From Marsupella aquatica (lineage: Eukaryota > Marchantiophyta): DNA of 64,000 bases. The notes under the pieces are model-generated. The model ran no database searches. It saw nothing but the letters and a program-made list of their open reading frames with translations, and was not told the DNA's origin. This document shows positions 49,792-62,114 of the stretch, piece after piece. The stretch's first letter is position 1, and every line of letters starts with the position of its first letter. The stretch is taken from contig OZ316893.1 in NCBI GenBank assembly GCA_973895155.1, forward strand, positions 4,774,001 to 4,838,000. Reading direction: 5' to 3'. The position numbers and the translations under genes were made by a program.

Positions 49792-52700
49792 ATGGATCCG
49801 AAGGCGCTTCTGGATGAGTTGATGGGCAAGGATCGAGACTTGCCGCTAGATCAACAGAAGAAAACGAAGTTACGCTTTGATGATCCTGAGGTCAGCCTTT
49901 ATTCTCGCCCACCTTGTCTTGCCGCTGCTCATGTCGTCACGAATCGTTGGAGGATTTTGTTCAAGTCTTCCATTCCCGCCGCTTTCCAAGTCATCAAGGT
50001 GCTCTGAGCGCATCTTGACGGATTTGGTTTTATACACGTCCCAACGTGGTGTCAGAGGAGCCCTTCTATAGCTCAGTTGTGTGATTTCATCTAGGGTCTG
50101 CATTGGGCGCGACTTGATTTTTTATAGATTTAAAGCCATGGTGCCGGGGCCAGTGCATATTGTCTGTGACAATATATGCCAAAGGCCGGGTGCGAGAATC
50201 GTAGATATGAATTTTCGCATGTATTTGTTGAGTCGATCTCCACTGTCGTTGGCGCCCTCTATGTAGATCTGGTTCTCTTCTCCGTTGCACAGCCTCTAAC
50301 CCCAGACATATGAGCAAGGTTCAGGCTGGGTTGTATGCTTTCATTTGGACTATGGCTTTTGACTTTGACGTTGTGACGTTTTTAACGGTATGATTTTGTT
50401 TGGGTTGTAATTATAAACCTTATTCTGTTTAAACAATTAGATATCGCAGCAATCTGTAGCGGTTTTGTTCACGGAAGTTAAGTAGAACCCCTAATACGCG
50501 TTTTGCTTATGTAAGAGAGACTCTTCTGCCAATGCAATGTCTGCTCTCACGTTAGGTCGAAAACCTTGGTTAGTCTATTGCGTACGCCAAGATATTGAGA
50601 TCCTGCTAGCCTTTACCTTACCTGAAGGCATCTAAATTTGAGTGAGAGTGCTTTAGAACCCGTGTCCGAGTTTGCCGTCCTTGCACTTCTCCTTATACTT
50701 CTACGCATGGCAATTTCATGTACAATCGAATGAGGGAATGTAAGGCAGCATTGGAGCCCGTTTTGCGGCAGGAATCATGGTTCATCCTCCTGAATTCTTC
50801 GGGGCCCGAAGCATGCGCATCCGTGGCCTCGGATTTCTGAATGTCATGGGATATTTATGCATTGTCGGAAGATTATCTCCACTAGGAACTTGTAGGCAGC
50901 ACCTTATCTAATTTGCCTTATCTTGTCTTGCAGGTGTGCCATTACCACTTGGTATCTTTCTGCCCGCATGACTTATTTCCCAACACAAAGAGTGACCTCG
51001 GCGCCTGCGAGAAACTCCACGATGACATACTTAGAGCTGAGTTTTTGAAGTCTAACAGAGTGTCACAGTACGAGGCTGAGTTTCTGGGGTATCTGGAGCG
51101 CCTGATTTCTGACCTGGAGAGGTAGGTCTCTTTCTTCACGAAGTTGGGGTATTGTTTCGCGGACGCTTTCATGGAAGATTTGTGCTAGATACGGGAGAAA
51201 GATTGATTTGTTTACTGTCTGTATGTACCGTTTGTTTCTATTGTTCGTGATTGCAAAATATTGCTTTTCATAGAGTCTTGGAGAAAACTGGTGCTGCTTG
51301 ACATTAATTATGGTTAATGAAGAACAATTAGATATCGCAGCAACTATTATTGCTGTTCCGGCAGCAAATGGGCCTGTTTTGCTGGTTTAAAAAAAGAAAT
51401 GATTTTGGTATTGATAATTGGCCTATGGCCCAACCAGAGTTAAAGGCCTATTCCTTTCCTTTCCTTTCCTTTCCTTTCCTTTCCTTTCCTTTCCTTTCCT
51501 TTCCTTTCCTTTCCTTTCCTTTCCTTTCCTTTCCTTTCCTTTCCTTTCCTTTCCTTTCCTTTCTGTGCCCTATCGTATCTTGCGAAGCGGTCCGTTTAGT
51601 TGATTCGGCTGTTATTTTGTTGTTAAAGTCATCACTCTCAAAATCCCCTGCATTCGATGAAATGTTTTCTGGGAAATGACATTCAATGAAATATCCCTGG
51701 AGTCTTAGTTCTTGGAGTTTCTTTCTATATGACTTTGTGATTTCTGCTGGATTTCCATGTAATGAAGAGTACTTCGTTTAGTTGATTCGGCTGTTATTTT
51801 GTTGTTAAAGTCATCACTCTCAAATCCCCTGCATTCGATGAAATTTTTTCTTGGAAATGACATTCAATGAAATATCCCTGGAGTCTTAGTTCTTGGAGTT
51901 TCTTTCTATATGACTTTGTGATTTCTACTGGATTTCCATGTAATGAAGAGTACTTCTGTCTTGTCAATTTATATATCCAGCCAGATAAAAATTTAGGGAA
52001 GTTCTCCTGATGGAATTGATGCATGATTAGTGGGATTCTGAGGATTATATTTAGTTTAATTATGCATTTCTAGGCTCTTTGTTTAATGATTTTACCCTGC
52101 TGCCATTAGCAACCTTAAATGGGGGAGGGAGTGTCTTTAACATGTGAATAGGGAGGAGAAGGTAAAAGTGAGATGCACCTAGCAGAACTTGGAGTGAAAG
52201 TTATTGAAATGGATGGAAGCATTAGGACGCGTCCCATGGAAAATTTGGTTCCTGTTGTATGTCAGGTCAGCACATTAGTTATTTGAAATGCTCACTGAGG
52301 AACTGTTTTCGGGAGGAATTATGGAGAGGGAAGGTCAGCTACGCGGAGGGTCTCTTTTCGTTCTGGTTTTGTGTATCCATTCCTCGATATGCCCTTGCTT
52401 TATCACGTGATGAAATAATGCCCCGCTGCTACAGTCACACCTGGACATAAGTGAAGATTTACTTCTCAACCTCTTATTCTGGCATTTCGTCGACATCGTT
52501 ATCAATATATGAAGTCGATGGAACCTGTCTGAGTGAGCAACGCAAAAGGGGAAGTCACCAATGTTTTATGTATTTCAGAAAAATCAAGAGGTGTCATGAA
52601 CGATTGGACAAGGAGATGCCTTTGACCGAACATGCACGTGCCAACAGTGACCGTATCTCAGCTATTGCCATGGAAGTACAAGCTTTGCTTAAGCAGGCGG

Positions 52701-54677
52701 AACGAGAAGGCGAGGAAGGGCTTGTTGATCAGGCCCAGGCCACAATGAATAAGGTACATTCTAGGGTGCAACCTAGAAAAGAGCAGAGTGTACTAGAATT
52801 GATGTTCGTTTTAAATTCCCTATACTGTCATATGCACAATATTGGAATTTGTGGCAGTACCCGAGTTACAGCTGGAAACTTTTATGGCTTTCTTAGTTTG
52901 AAGTCATGGATCATCAGGGCCCCATGATCTCAAATATTTGCTGTAGAGTAAGAAGAGCATCAAGACGCTGTGCTACCGAAAGTATGGCGTACGCTTTCAC
53001 ACTATCATCATCTGATTGGTGATGACTACTCAAGTCTTGCATTAGTGACTTCTGGATTCCCATCTGGGCAATAAACACGGAGTGTCACTGAGAGTTAGAG
53101 CCAAGGGTTGGTGAGTAGTACTAGAGGATTAGGAAGGAACATCCCCTCATCATTCTCTTTTCGCTCCTGCCTTTTGAGAGGTGGAGGGGGGTGGACTCTG
53201 AATTTGGTACCTCAATTGATAAAGTGGCAAAATTTAGAAATTTGTGGCCGACGTTTCGTCCTTGCAGATAAGGCGGGGTAGGTCGTGATGTGCTGATTAA
53301 GTTAACCTGCAAAACAGCATGGCAAGGTAGCTGCCTGTCTTTTGAAATAATATTCTTGCTGTTTACCATGTTCACTGTGTGGCTGTACAACTTTACAATC
53401 TTATGGCTGACTGGGATGGTTTGTCAGGTTGAATTTTTAAATAAAGAGAAGGATCAGCTTGTACGAGCAGTCATGCCGGAGTTTGGTAACATACTGGAAA
53501 AAGAGAAACGAATGCAGGTCTGTGAGGTTTGTGGAGCAATGCAGGCCTCTACAGACACAGAAAAGCGGCTTGCAAGTCATTTGGAAGGCAAACAACATCT
53601 GGTAGGGGGACCTTTCTGCAATCTGACTTTATCTTTAATGCTTTAATTGGAGGGTCTGCTGTACTTCGGTTGGGATAGCTGCTCACTTGTCGGTAATTCT
53701 GCAGGGGTATTTCCGCATAAGGCAAACTGCAGAGCAGCTCAGGAAAAAGAAAGAATCAGAGCGAGAATCTAGAAGAAAGGACCGCGATGTGGAAAATGAT
53801 AATTCTGACCTAAAACCCAAGCTCGATGAGCCCCCGTCAGAAGAGCTTAGGGAGAAGGAGAAGGTATCATTCTAGCTGAGCTCAATGTTATGTGTACGTT
53901 TTCTAGCTGTGGCATTAGATCATCCAGAAACTTAGATACACGTTGCATACTTTGCAGGTCAGAGTGATATTTGAAGGAAAACTTCATAACCTTCGATAGC
54001 TTAACCCAGTCTCCTGGGTTCTAGCTTCAGAATTTTCAATTTCAGTTTTTATTATGTCTACTGTTTCGGCAAGGTTGGCTACTCTAATGGAGGTTAGCAT
54101 GGGAATTAATGTACTTCTCCTCTTGATCAAGGTCGATCATTTAATGCTGGTTCATCTGTGGTTTAATGCAGAATGGTACACGGTCGAATGAAAAAGAACG
54201 TGATCAGGAGTCGAGACGGGAACGGAGGTTAGTATCAAAGATTGAACCTTTCAGTCTGTCTGGTGTATGTAGACTTAGAGTTTGATTTCTGTAGTAGACT
54301 TTAGAGTTTGATTTTGAGAAGTTTGACTTAGACTGAAATCTTTGCACATTGTTGTGGGTGCTATTTGGCTGATTCGTGACTTGGACTGTTACAGTCGCAG
54401 CAGGGAGAGGATGTATCGAGGGCAAGATCGGGGTCGTGATCGAGACGGAGACCGTGATCGAGAGAGAGAGAGAGACAAGCATAGAGACTGGGGGGATAAG
54501 GACAGAGACAGAGAACGAGACAAGGATAGGGACAGGAATAGAGAGAGGGATTCCTATAGAGATCGGGACAGAGGAAGGGGGAGAGACAGAGATAGGGGAC
54601 GGGACCGTGACAGAGATAGGGAGCGTGGAATCCGGCGGCTCAGTCGTAGCAGAGAGAGAGACCGTGCGAGGCGATAA
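49792..54677 (+). CDS. LUC7-like U1 snRNP splicing factor, seven exons
   Basis: LUC7 proteins sit on U1 snRNP and help choose 5' splice sites. Exons are 49792-49890, 50934-51121, 52579-52753, 53428-53601, 53705-53863, 54172-54227 and 54395-54677; phases agree and give 377 residues. Residues 4-12 read KALLDELMG, the usual N-terminal helix. The first zinc finger is CCCH type: C35, C43 in SFCPHDLF, C58 and H62. A coiled coil covers about 95-155. The second, C2H2-type finger is C186, C189, H205 and H211 within [10 protein letters not shown] and [15 protein letters not shown]. From about 285 the tail is RD/RE/RS-rich, ending [11 protein letters not shown], as in nuclear splicing factors. The ATG at 49792 fits the family start; an out-of-frame ATG lies 7 nt upstream. 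The sequence is closer to the metazoan LUC7L or plant LUC7RL type than to LUC7A/B, by its DDPEV segment. Confidence 0.95.
51451..51563. repeat. (TTCCT)n microsatellite in LUC7 intron 2
   Basis: About 22 perfect TTCCT units. The long open frames across it are artefacts of the 5-bp period. Confidence 0.98.
51593..51955. repeat. 182-bp tandem duplication in LUC7 intron 2
   Basis: Copies start CGTTTAGTTGATTCGG at 51593 and 51775 and differ at only a few bases. Confidence 0.95.
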
Positions 54678-57030
54678 CAGTTGCCAAGCTATCAAATTGC
54701 CAGCATTGAACCATCCAGTTGGAATTTAAGTTCCAGTAATTTTTTTTATGGACTTGCGGACCAGACATCTCAACATTCTTTGTCACTACACGATAATTTT
54801 CGCTACCGGGTACATTGTCGAGACCGTATTGATGTCGTGACTTCCATTTCCGTGTTTTATTGACCAGAGAGTAGAAACCCTAGTTCCCGAGTTCTGTGAG
54901 TTCACTTACATTGGTGTTTATCACAGAAGCAACTAGCCAAACATAGTACCATGAGTGTACTTTCGATCTGATCAGGTGAACATCTCCGTGCAGAAGAATG
55001 TGACATGTACAGTTCTTCTTCAAGTGTAAGTAGTTGACTTATGCGTATGTGCGAATGCCGCCAACTACAATTGAGAAGTCTGAAGGCGCTTGCTCTGAAA
55101 TCTTGCGTGTTTCTGATAGTATTTCTTATCTTATGTAAGTCTATGCATTCACGATGGGAAAGCAAATTGACCATATTTGACTAAACCCCTTGGGAAGGAG
55201 CTCGGTTTGGCCTTTAAAATCTCCTCAACGTTCTGGTGTCACGAATCACAAGGGCTCTGTGCTGTCCAAATGATGATGTATAAGACCCCTCTCCCAAGAA
55301 ACGGACTAACTTCTGATTATCAGTATCGCTTGCATAGAGTTCATCATCTATATGCTCAAGGTGAAACGAAAAAGCTACCCATGATGCTATGAGGAAGCTT
55401 TTCATACCTGAAGATACGTCAGACAGCTCAGGATGAGAGAGCTCAGGATGAGAGGTTACGTTTGGTACCCTAGGGAAGCAGAAAATCTGACTCCACACAT
55501 TCTCACGAATTTGTCAACTATGGATCTGAACGAATGGTTGTTACATGACAACTTAGCCGCCTCATTAACTGCCCCATTGTTGATGTAGGGAGCCGAGTTC
55601 CCTGACGACCACTTAATATTGGGTTTGTGTCCACAGATGTGGTAGTTCACTATGAACTTAGGAATTGCTGACAGTGGTATCAAAGAATACAGTCGTAGGA
55701 AGTAAGAGGTTGCTATAAACGAATTTGCAGAAATCCTAGAATTTGGACCAAAATGAGCCATATACGGCTGGTGTTGGAGGTGACAGAGTCGTGATACTCA
55801 TCAGAGTGACAAGGGCAACTAATTGTTAGTTGTGTTTCTAACACACAAGTTCTTTTAGCAGTAAATTAGTACATTTGTTCATTTACAAGTGCTTTACAAG
55901 GCATTGGGTCAGAACGACTGCGTGGTTTTGCCAAGTGCCCTGCATATCACTTTGTCTTTTAGAGGAGTGTTTGTGTGGGATGAGACTTGAGACCTCTTGG
56001 TGTCATGAATTACTTGGTGAGTACTTGGTGACAGTTGAGTGACAATTTGCAAATTTAATGGAAGAGTCCATTAACAAGGCTCAGTGGAGTTCATCAGAAT
56101 CATTTGTATTTAGTTTTAAAAGCTACAATCGGAAAACCCCCCTCATTGCACCAGGTAGCCATTGCCAAGAGCATTCACCGTTCACCCAATTTTTGAATAT
56201 TAATACATACAACCAAAAGGCTCTACTGCCCAGGACTGATAATTAAAGAACTCCCCATGGCAGCTACTGAGATCCAGAATTCAAAAAACCCAGATGGAAT
56301 TTTGCAATGTGGCATAGAATCTCATCAGACAGGTAAATGGGCTTCACTAATATTGTTTACAAAACAAAGAGTGTTTGGATACAATTATGCATTATTGCCT
56401 TTACAGTGAATCTATCTATCTGGGTTATAATAGACAACCTTACATCTCGCTTTAGATGCTATGGGCAGGTAAGTGGCCTTGCAGTCAGATTTGGTCCCCT
56501 TTCTTTCGTCTGAGAATGATGTTATGGATGCATCATTTTTCAATGAACAACTTGAAATAGGGTTAAAAGAAACATAAACATTGCGCTTTTGTGTCAAACA
56601 TAATTCATTGCTACATAGTATTAACACACTGTCAAGGGCAAAAAGCGCCAAATTGGGATAGAGGATCCGAAAGTCAGGAGACCCAATAAAAGAGAGAAAA
56701 CAAGGGAAAACCCCAGGAAAATCAAAGGGCCAAATGCTTGAAAGTTCCCACCAAGAGTCTCCACTGCAAACAAAAGCCCTACTGAGCAGCAAACTGGAGC
56801 CAAGCGTCCTGCTTGCTCATGCGACGAAGCAAGGTGGTGGAGGTCACAACACGAGGATGGGATCACTAAGTAGTAAGACTTAGATAAGCTTGTCTTCATT
56901 CCCGTCTTCAATAAAACCTCTTTACTTTTACGTTGTGGACACTCTCAGTCCAGGTCTCAGTCCCACCGACTTAACTGTGAATCCCGGTGACAGGTTTCGC
57001 TTTAATACACCTTCCTATTTGTTCGGTCTC
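54678..57030. other. 3' flank of LUC7 and gene-free region
   Basis: The first few hundred bases should hold the LUC7 3' untranslated region. No other gene is supported. Confidence 0.4.
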
Positions 57031-57033
57031 TTA

Positions 57034-57475
57034 GAGCATCTCCAGTGGTAGTGCCAAATGAGCATGCATGTACCCAAAAAAGAGAGGTAAAGGGGCTAAT
57101 TTTGGAGGATGGCTCAACAGTGGCCCCTATCCGGAAATTAAAGGCAACCAGCCTCCATTTTCATAACCCTGACCTCCATGTGTTGTGTGAATGGCAACCA
57201 GGAGAGAAATCTCTATCCTAACTTCTATTCCCATCTACATTAGATATTCCATCACATGTCAATATTCCATTACATGTCACAAAAGCTTTGCTATGTTTGA
57301 TATTTGAATTTAGATATGACAACACATCACTTTGGAAAGGATAGAGGGCGAAGAAGGGGGAAAACTGCTGGTGATTGAATTCAATATGAGTTTTTTTAAT
57401 TTCTAGGCATCCAAATGATGGGTTACATGTTGGGTTTAGAGGTCATTATTGACCCCCAAACCACTGGAGATGCTC
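57034..57475. mobile_element. Tourist-like (PIF/Harbinger) MITE
   Basis: Perfect 16-bp inverted termini GAGCATCTCCAGTGGT bound a 442-bp non-coding element flanked by TTA on both sides (57031-57033, 57476-57478), the target duplication expected for the superfamily. The GAGCATCTCCA terminus is common among plant MITEs. Confidence 0.9.
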
Positions 57476-57478
57476 TTA

Positions 57479-59683
57479 TCGCTACCATAAAAATGCCTTT
57501 TGGAGAAAAGAAACCAAACAAAACGCTCCCTCTAGAAGGATGCCAGAAGGATGCCACTGCAACGACTGTAATTGGGAGTAATCTTCTATTTCATCCCAAG
57601 TGACATTCGCCACTCTGGCGAAACAGAAAGAGCCTTAAAAAGTACACTGCTACGTAACTGGCGGGACCAAGCTAACACTGGTGAGATTCGTTTCCTGCCT
57701 TGAAAACCTGGCTTAATAACCAACCATTCAGGGGGAGGACAATGATATTCTGACGGACGAATTGCCTTTTGCGACGGAGCTCGTCCCTGTCCACCAAGCT
57801 CGCCCTGGACATCCTGCGCGCATGGCCGCCCGCCGTCCCGAACAGCCGGTCGCCCGTAGGGTAGGCTGCCTACTCCATAGCCTCCAAATGACGAGGCCGG
57901 ATGACGCTCTGGTGTGTTGCGCGATGGCAGACTGGCAGTCAGGCTGGTGTGCTCGAGAGGGTGTCCAGAAATTCAGTTCCAGTGTCCAGTCCAGCAGTGA
58001 TTTAAGCAGTCAACCCACTCATCAGGGACGCAAATGCTGATATTGATCTTCTGACGAGAGGATTGCACTGAGTTTTCAATTGGGTACAGTTGGTTCTCAC
58101 TTCTCAGTACCAATTCAGTAGTGGAGTCTCAGGATGGAGGGGATCATTGGACTGCCGCCCGCGACTTTTCTGTCTACTACTGTACAGTAAGTTCTGTTAT
58201 TGTAACGCAGCAGCACAGGCCTATCCTTTCGCTCAGCTCAGCTCAGCTCAGCCCCCTCCTCCTCACTCTTTCTTTTCTTTAGGAAAAGGGGCCGCAGACC
58301 CTACGAACTTTATTCCTTCAAAGTGATCAGGTACAGGTTACTCTAGGGTGGCTTTACAGAAGTAGGGGTAATGAGTGGAAATTGCTACAGTTGGCTGTGC
58401 AGGAACTCAGAGCTCAAACGGGTATGGTGTCTACTCTCTACTGATCATATATCGTACAGAATACGCCCAAGGAAATGTTTAAGTAAAGTGCTTGTTTTTG
58501 TTTAGAATTTTAGATCACTTCCAGAACTAAAAGGATTTGTCTAGATCAAATGAATTAGATATTTCCTTGATTGAACCCCAAAATGAGGTTTTGGGTAAGC
58601 TGATTCGAGGTCTATCAAGGTCAATCAACAGTCGGGATATCTCAGGGATTCTATCAAGTAACACTTTTCATTTTGGGTTCCCATCAAGCAAATACCTCCC
58701 GGATGAGAAGGTCCAAACATTGGGCCTTCATTTTAAGGGATTTGCATTTACGGAACGTCATTTCAAAAATTTGTGGTCTAAAGACAATCTATTGAACAAG
58801 AAGTGATGTTTTGGTGAAAAAAATCACAAATGTCACTAAGGTCTTGTAAAGTCACCTTGAGAATACAAAGCCACAATATGGAGCAATGTTCTTGTTCTAC
58901 CTTGTTCAGAATATTGCTCAAGTTATCTGTTTATTGTGTTATGAGGTTCCACATGGTTTTGGTGCCCACCCTTAAGCCCCCTTCATTCCTACCAAGCTTT
59001 TTAAAGCTGTTCTCACTAAGAACGGTGACGACACTGTATGCCAACTGCACGTACACTGACTTAAACTAAATTTTTCACTAAACTCACTTAAACTACACTG
59101 CTTAGGTAATTGCTCTTATTTTTTAAAAAGTTTTGGTTTGTAACTAACCTTGGTAACCCTAATTTGAGAGTGGGACAACTCCAGCAGAAAATATTGATAC
59201 CAACTATGGTGGGTTTTCTAGCTAAGTAACACAATTTTGGGTTGAAATTCATCAAGGAGAGTGGTCAAGTCCTATGCTTGGTATGCTATCATGATCTCTT
59301 CTTGTGTTCTGTCTTGCTCATGCATGGTGCAATTACGCGCAATGTGTCTCTTCTTTGAAATGTGTCTCCCCTGCTTGTTTCCATTGATGTTGGTTTGCAG
59401 TCACGTTTCTCCGCAGACAGTGTTATGCAAAAATGGAATAGTGTTACCCGAATGTTCACAATTGAGTGTCAGGATTAGTGTTAGTGTAATTAATATTGGT
59501 AAAGTTAATTGAAGTGCAACAGCAGAATTTTTGGGCTGCACAAATAGTGTTACCACGGCTAATTATGTTGAACAGTGTAGAAGCAGAGGATTAGACAAAC
59601 TTGAGTGTTCAATATCTCCCTTCAAAAGAAAACATAGTAGTTCACCCATTTGATGAAAAGAGTTCAATCCTGGAAAATAAGTG
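57479..59683. other. No gene recognised
   Basis: Short frames only. CTCAG units repeat near 58233-58252. A minus-strand glycine/proline-rich stretch near 57740-57900 could be low-complexity coding but has no supported ends. Confidence 0.4.
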
Positions 59684-60642
59684 CAGTGAACTCTGGATAA
59701 ACGCACTCTCTCGGGAAGACAGATCTGGCGTGCACTAAATCAGGTGTTGCATGACTTGATAAGCGCACATCCCGCTAAAAGTGCTGTAATAGATAAGTGT
59801 GCTTAATTTGGGATCCTTTGTTAAATGTGTAATTATCCAGGGTTTTGAATCCATGCAACCAACCAGAGCTAAACTCGCAATCCTTTGACAGCCGATACCT
59901 TCTCCAAGAGTCAGGCTTGCAATCCCTTAGCTATCTCAACAATCAAATCCTCAGAAATTTTCACTCGAGCTTCCTGGGCAGTGATGAACCAACGATACAA
60001 GCTTTCTTCCAGATCTGGGCAAAGTGCACTACGATTTTGTTTGACTTCATTTGCAGTCACATTGGAAAGCAATAAGAAAGATTTCTTCAAGATTCTACCA
60101 ATAGCAGTTTGATTTACCTTAGCGTCAAATGTTTCTGAAGCCCATTCAACTAGAGCTTTGTTTGTGAGCTCTGGATGCTTTTGCTTGTGGTGACACATTT
60201 CTCTCTTCTGCTTGTGAGTTAGTGTTGTCACCTTCCTTTCCTCCATGTTGATTCCACTTGACTACCCCAATGATTCACGAGCTACAGTACCACAAGTTAC
60301 AGTGTGCAGCAATGTTCACATGTGCTATGGACCCCGTAGTCAGCCTCGTACCTTGATCCCTGCCCTAATTCTTTGCCCAAACTCCTTAAGTGCATTATGT
60401 ACTCTACTAATAATGCGCATGCCTTTATTGGTAAATAACAATTCTGGAGTTTATGCATTTACATATAAGCGCATTCAATCACTTATCCAGGGTAAGTGCT
60501 TAGAAAGTTGTCTTTTAGCGATATGTGCGCTTAGAAAAATGCTTAAAAACCGCTTATCCCGTGAAAAAAAAGGGAAGAACAAGATGGCATGCAGTAATCC
60601 AGAGTAAGCGTTTTGGAGTGTACGTTTATCCAGAGTTCACTG
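59684..60642. mobile_element. pogo/Tigger-type Tc1-mariner element, deletion derivative
   Basis: Inverted termini CAGTGAACTCTGGATAAACG occur at 59684 and, on the minus strand, ending at 60642. A TA dinucleotide follows on the right; the left flank is TG, perhaps a changed TA. The 959-bp element contains a CENP-B-like DNA-binding region but no DDE nuclease, so it is non-autonomous. Confidence 0.85.
59840..60246 (-). pseudogene. CENP-B-type helix-turn-helix remnant of pogo transposase
   Basis: Read from the ATG at 60246, a first helix-turn-helix has LTHKQKREMCHHKQKHPELT, then ALVEWASETFDAKVNQTAIG and RILKKS, typical of the Tc5/CENP-B N domain. A second domain follows with EESLYRWFITAQEARVKIS. 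The frame then closes at 59911. A shifted frame continues with EFSSGWLHGFKTL near 59860, the usual end of the second domain. In full-length elements this part binds the transposon ends. The catalytic domain is absent. Confidence 0.8.
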
Positions 60643-61218
60643 TACTAGGAAGACACATAGCCAAGTGGTCCTGTATTTGCACTTGAAGAGCAAGTATCTA
60701 ACATTGTCAGCTGTCTAAGTGGGGCAATTGCTGTCATAATGTCTCTTGAACAAAGTTAGCCATGTGTCTAAATTGAGCTGTGTGCTCTTTCAATCTTCTC
60801 CTTGTGGACTCCCAGAATTTCTTTTGAAACACTGCAGTCTGATAACAACACTTTAGGTAAACTTGCTCCACATCGAGTCATTGTACTTGGATAGAAATAA
60901 GTGCGTGTAAGCATAGCTACGTACGACAACAATGGGTAGTTGTAGTGGGAAAACAGGAAAACATTTCCTCACAACACCATGGTTTTCTCTCATAAGAGGA
61001 AAAAACTCTAAATATGTACCACTTTGCGAGCAATCTTAGTCCTAGCTAGCTAGCCAAAACCAAGGCCAAACCCTGGTTTGAACTATCTTAACTTTTGCGT
61101 CATATTTTACTAAACCCAATTTTGGAGCTCCTCTTTTGGCTAGCAAACTAGCTAGCCATATGGATTTTTAGAAATGCACTAGAAATACAAAATTTTGCAA
61201 AACTAAAAAGGCCATAAG
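60643..61218. other. Small inverted-repeat region, no gene
   Basis: Between about 61042 and 61158, CTAGCTAGCCAAAA-like sequence is inverted as TTTTGGCTAGC...GCTAGCC, a possible short fold-back element of 115 bp. Nothing else is recognised. Confidence 0.4.
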
Positions 61219-61621
61219 TGTTGGGTATTTACTCTTACGTCTAGGTTAGGTATGACGTGGTTGGTACAACAACGTGGGTTGGTACAACTACGTGGTTAGG
61301 TACAACTACGTGATTAGGTACAACTATGTGGTTAGGTACAACTACGTGGTTAGGTACAACTAAGTTGCACACTATATCATAAGAGGCATGTGTGCTTGGA
61401 GAGGTAGAACCAAGGCTCATTGTTATGGAGCCACTTGAGAGATAGGGAGAGCTTACACTGTGGAGACTCGGTATAGCCGACGGGCTTAGAGTTCAGTAAA
61501 GCTCTCTTGTGTGTTCCCGTGGACGTAGCCTCAAGGAGGTGAACCACGTATTTCTTGTGTCGACTATTGTGCGTTGGATGGTTCATGGGCTTGCCGTTGC
61601 GATCGTCGTCTATGCTCAACA
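61219..61621 (+). repeat. 5' LTR of a Ty1/copia element
   Basis: The 403-bp segment begins TGTTG and ends CAACA, the usual short inverted ends, immediately before a primer-binding site. It contains a tandem 18-bp repeat at 61263-61370. The matching 3' LTR lies beyond the window, so identity between LTRs could not be checked. Confidence 0.8.
61263..61370 (+). repeat. 18-bp tandem repeat in the LTR with ACGTG cores
   Basis: Six units of GGTACAACTACGTGGTTA with small changes follow one another, and a partial unit precedes them. Four of the six keep ACGTG, the core of plant G-box/ABRE sites; GGTAC is also palindromic with GTACC. A transcription-control role in the LTR is inferred. Confidence 0.9.
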
Positions 61622-61623
61622 AT

Positions 61624-61635
61624 TGGTATCAGAGC
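61624..61635 (+). promoter_or_regulatory. Primer-binding site, initiator tRNA-Met
   Basis: TGGTATCAGAGC is complementary to the 3' end of plant initiator tRNA-Met, the usual primer for copia reverse transcription, and lies two bases after the LTR end. Confidence 0.92.
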
Positions 61636-62114
61636 ATGCTTGGGAGGTGATGTGTGTTCGTGACGGGATTTCATGACGGTTTTTCCAGCGTTAAGTGTCG
61701 GTGGATTTCCCAGAGTTCCGTCGCATGGAACTTGGAGTTTATTGGCTCAACGGATAGATAAGGGCAAGAGCTTTCTAACGGTGTGAAGAAATTGCTGAAC
61801 GGAGCTCGTGGTGCAGAGAGATCTAAGTTTTTGTCATTCTGGATTTTGTGAAGAAAGTTGGCAATCGACTCGGAGGGAGAAGCGTCAAGTGTTTTGACTC
61901 AACGGAGAGATTGAGGCAAGACGATTATTTTGAGTTCGGGATTGGCTCTTTGATGCAAAGAGGAAGGCTAAGCAAAAATCAATTACCTTGTTGGACTTGG
62001 TGACGGCACCAAGTGCAATTGATCAACATTCGTTGTTGACAAGACGTGGAACTTGAAGCACGAGGATCACCGCGGAGGTTTCTGGGGTAGAGAGAGGAGC
62101 AGGAGGAAGAGCAC

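Noticed and set aside
50064-50110. TATAGCTCAGTTG, which resembles a tRNA A box
   Set aside because: No matching B box downstream; it lies in LUC7 intron 1.
51350-51679. Open frames across the microsatellite
   Set aside because: A 5-bp repeat without stops keeps frames open; the encoded peptide is a pure repeat.
54204-54695. Long minus-strand open frame rich in S, P, I and V
   Set aside because: It is the antisense of the RD/RE-rich last LUC7 exon; repeats keep the opposite strand open.
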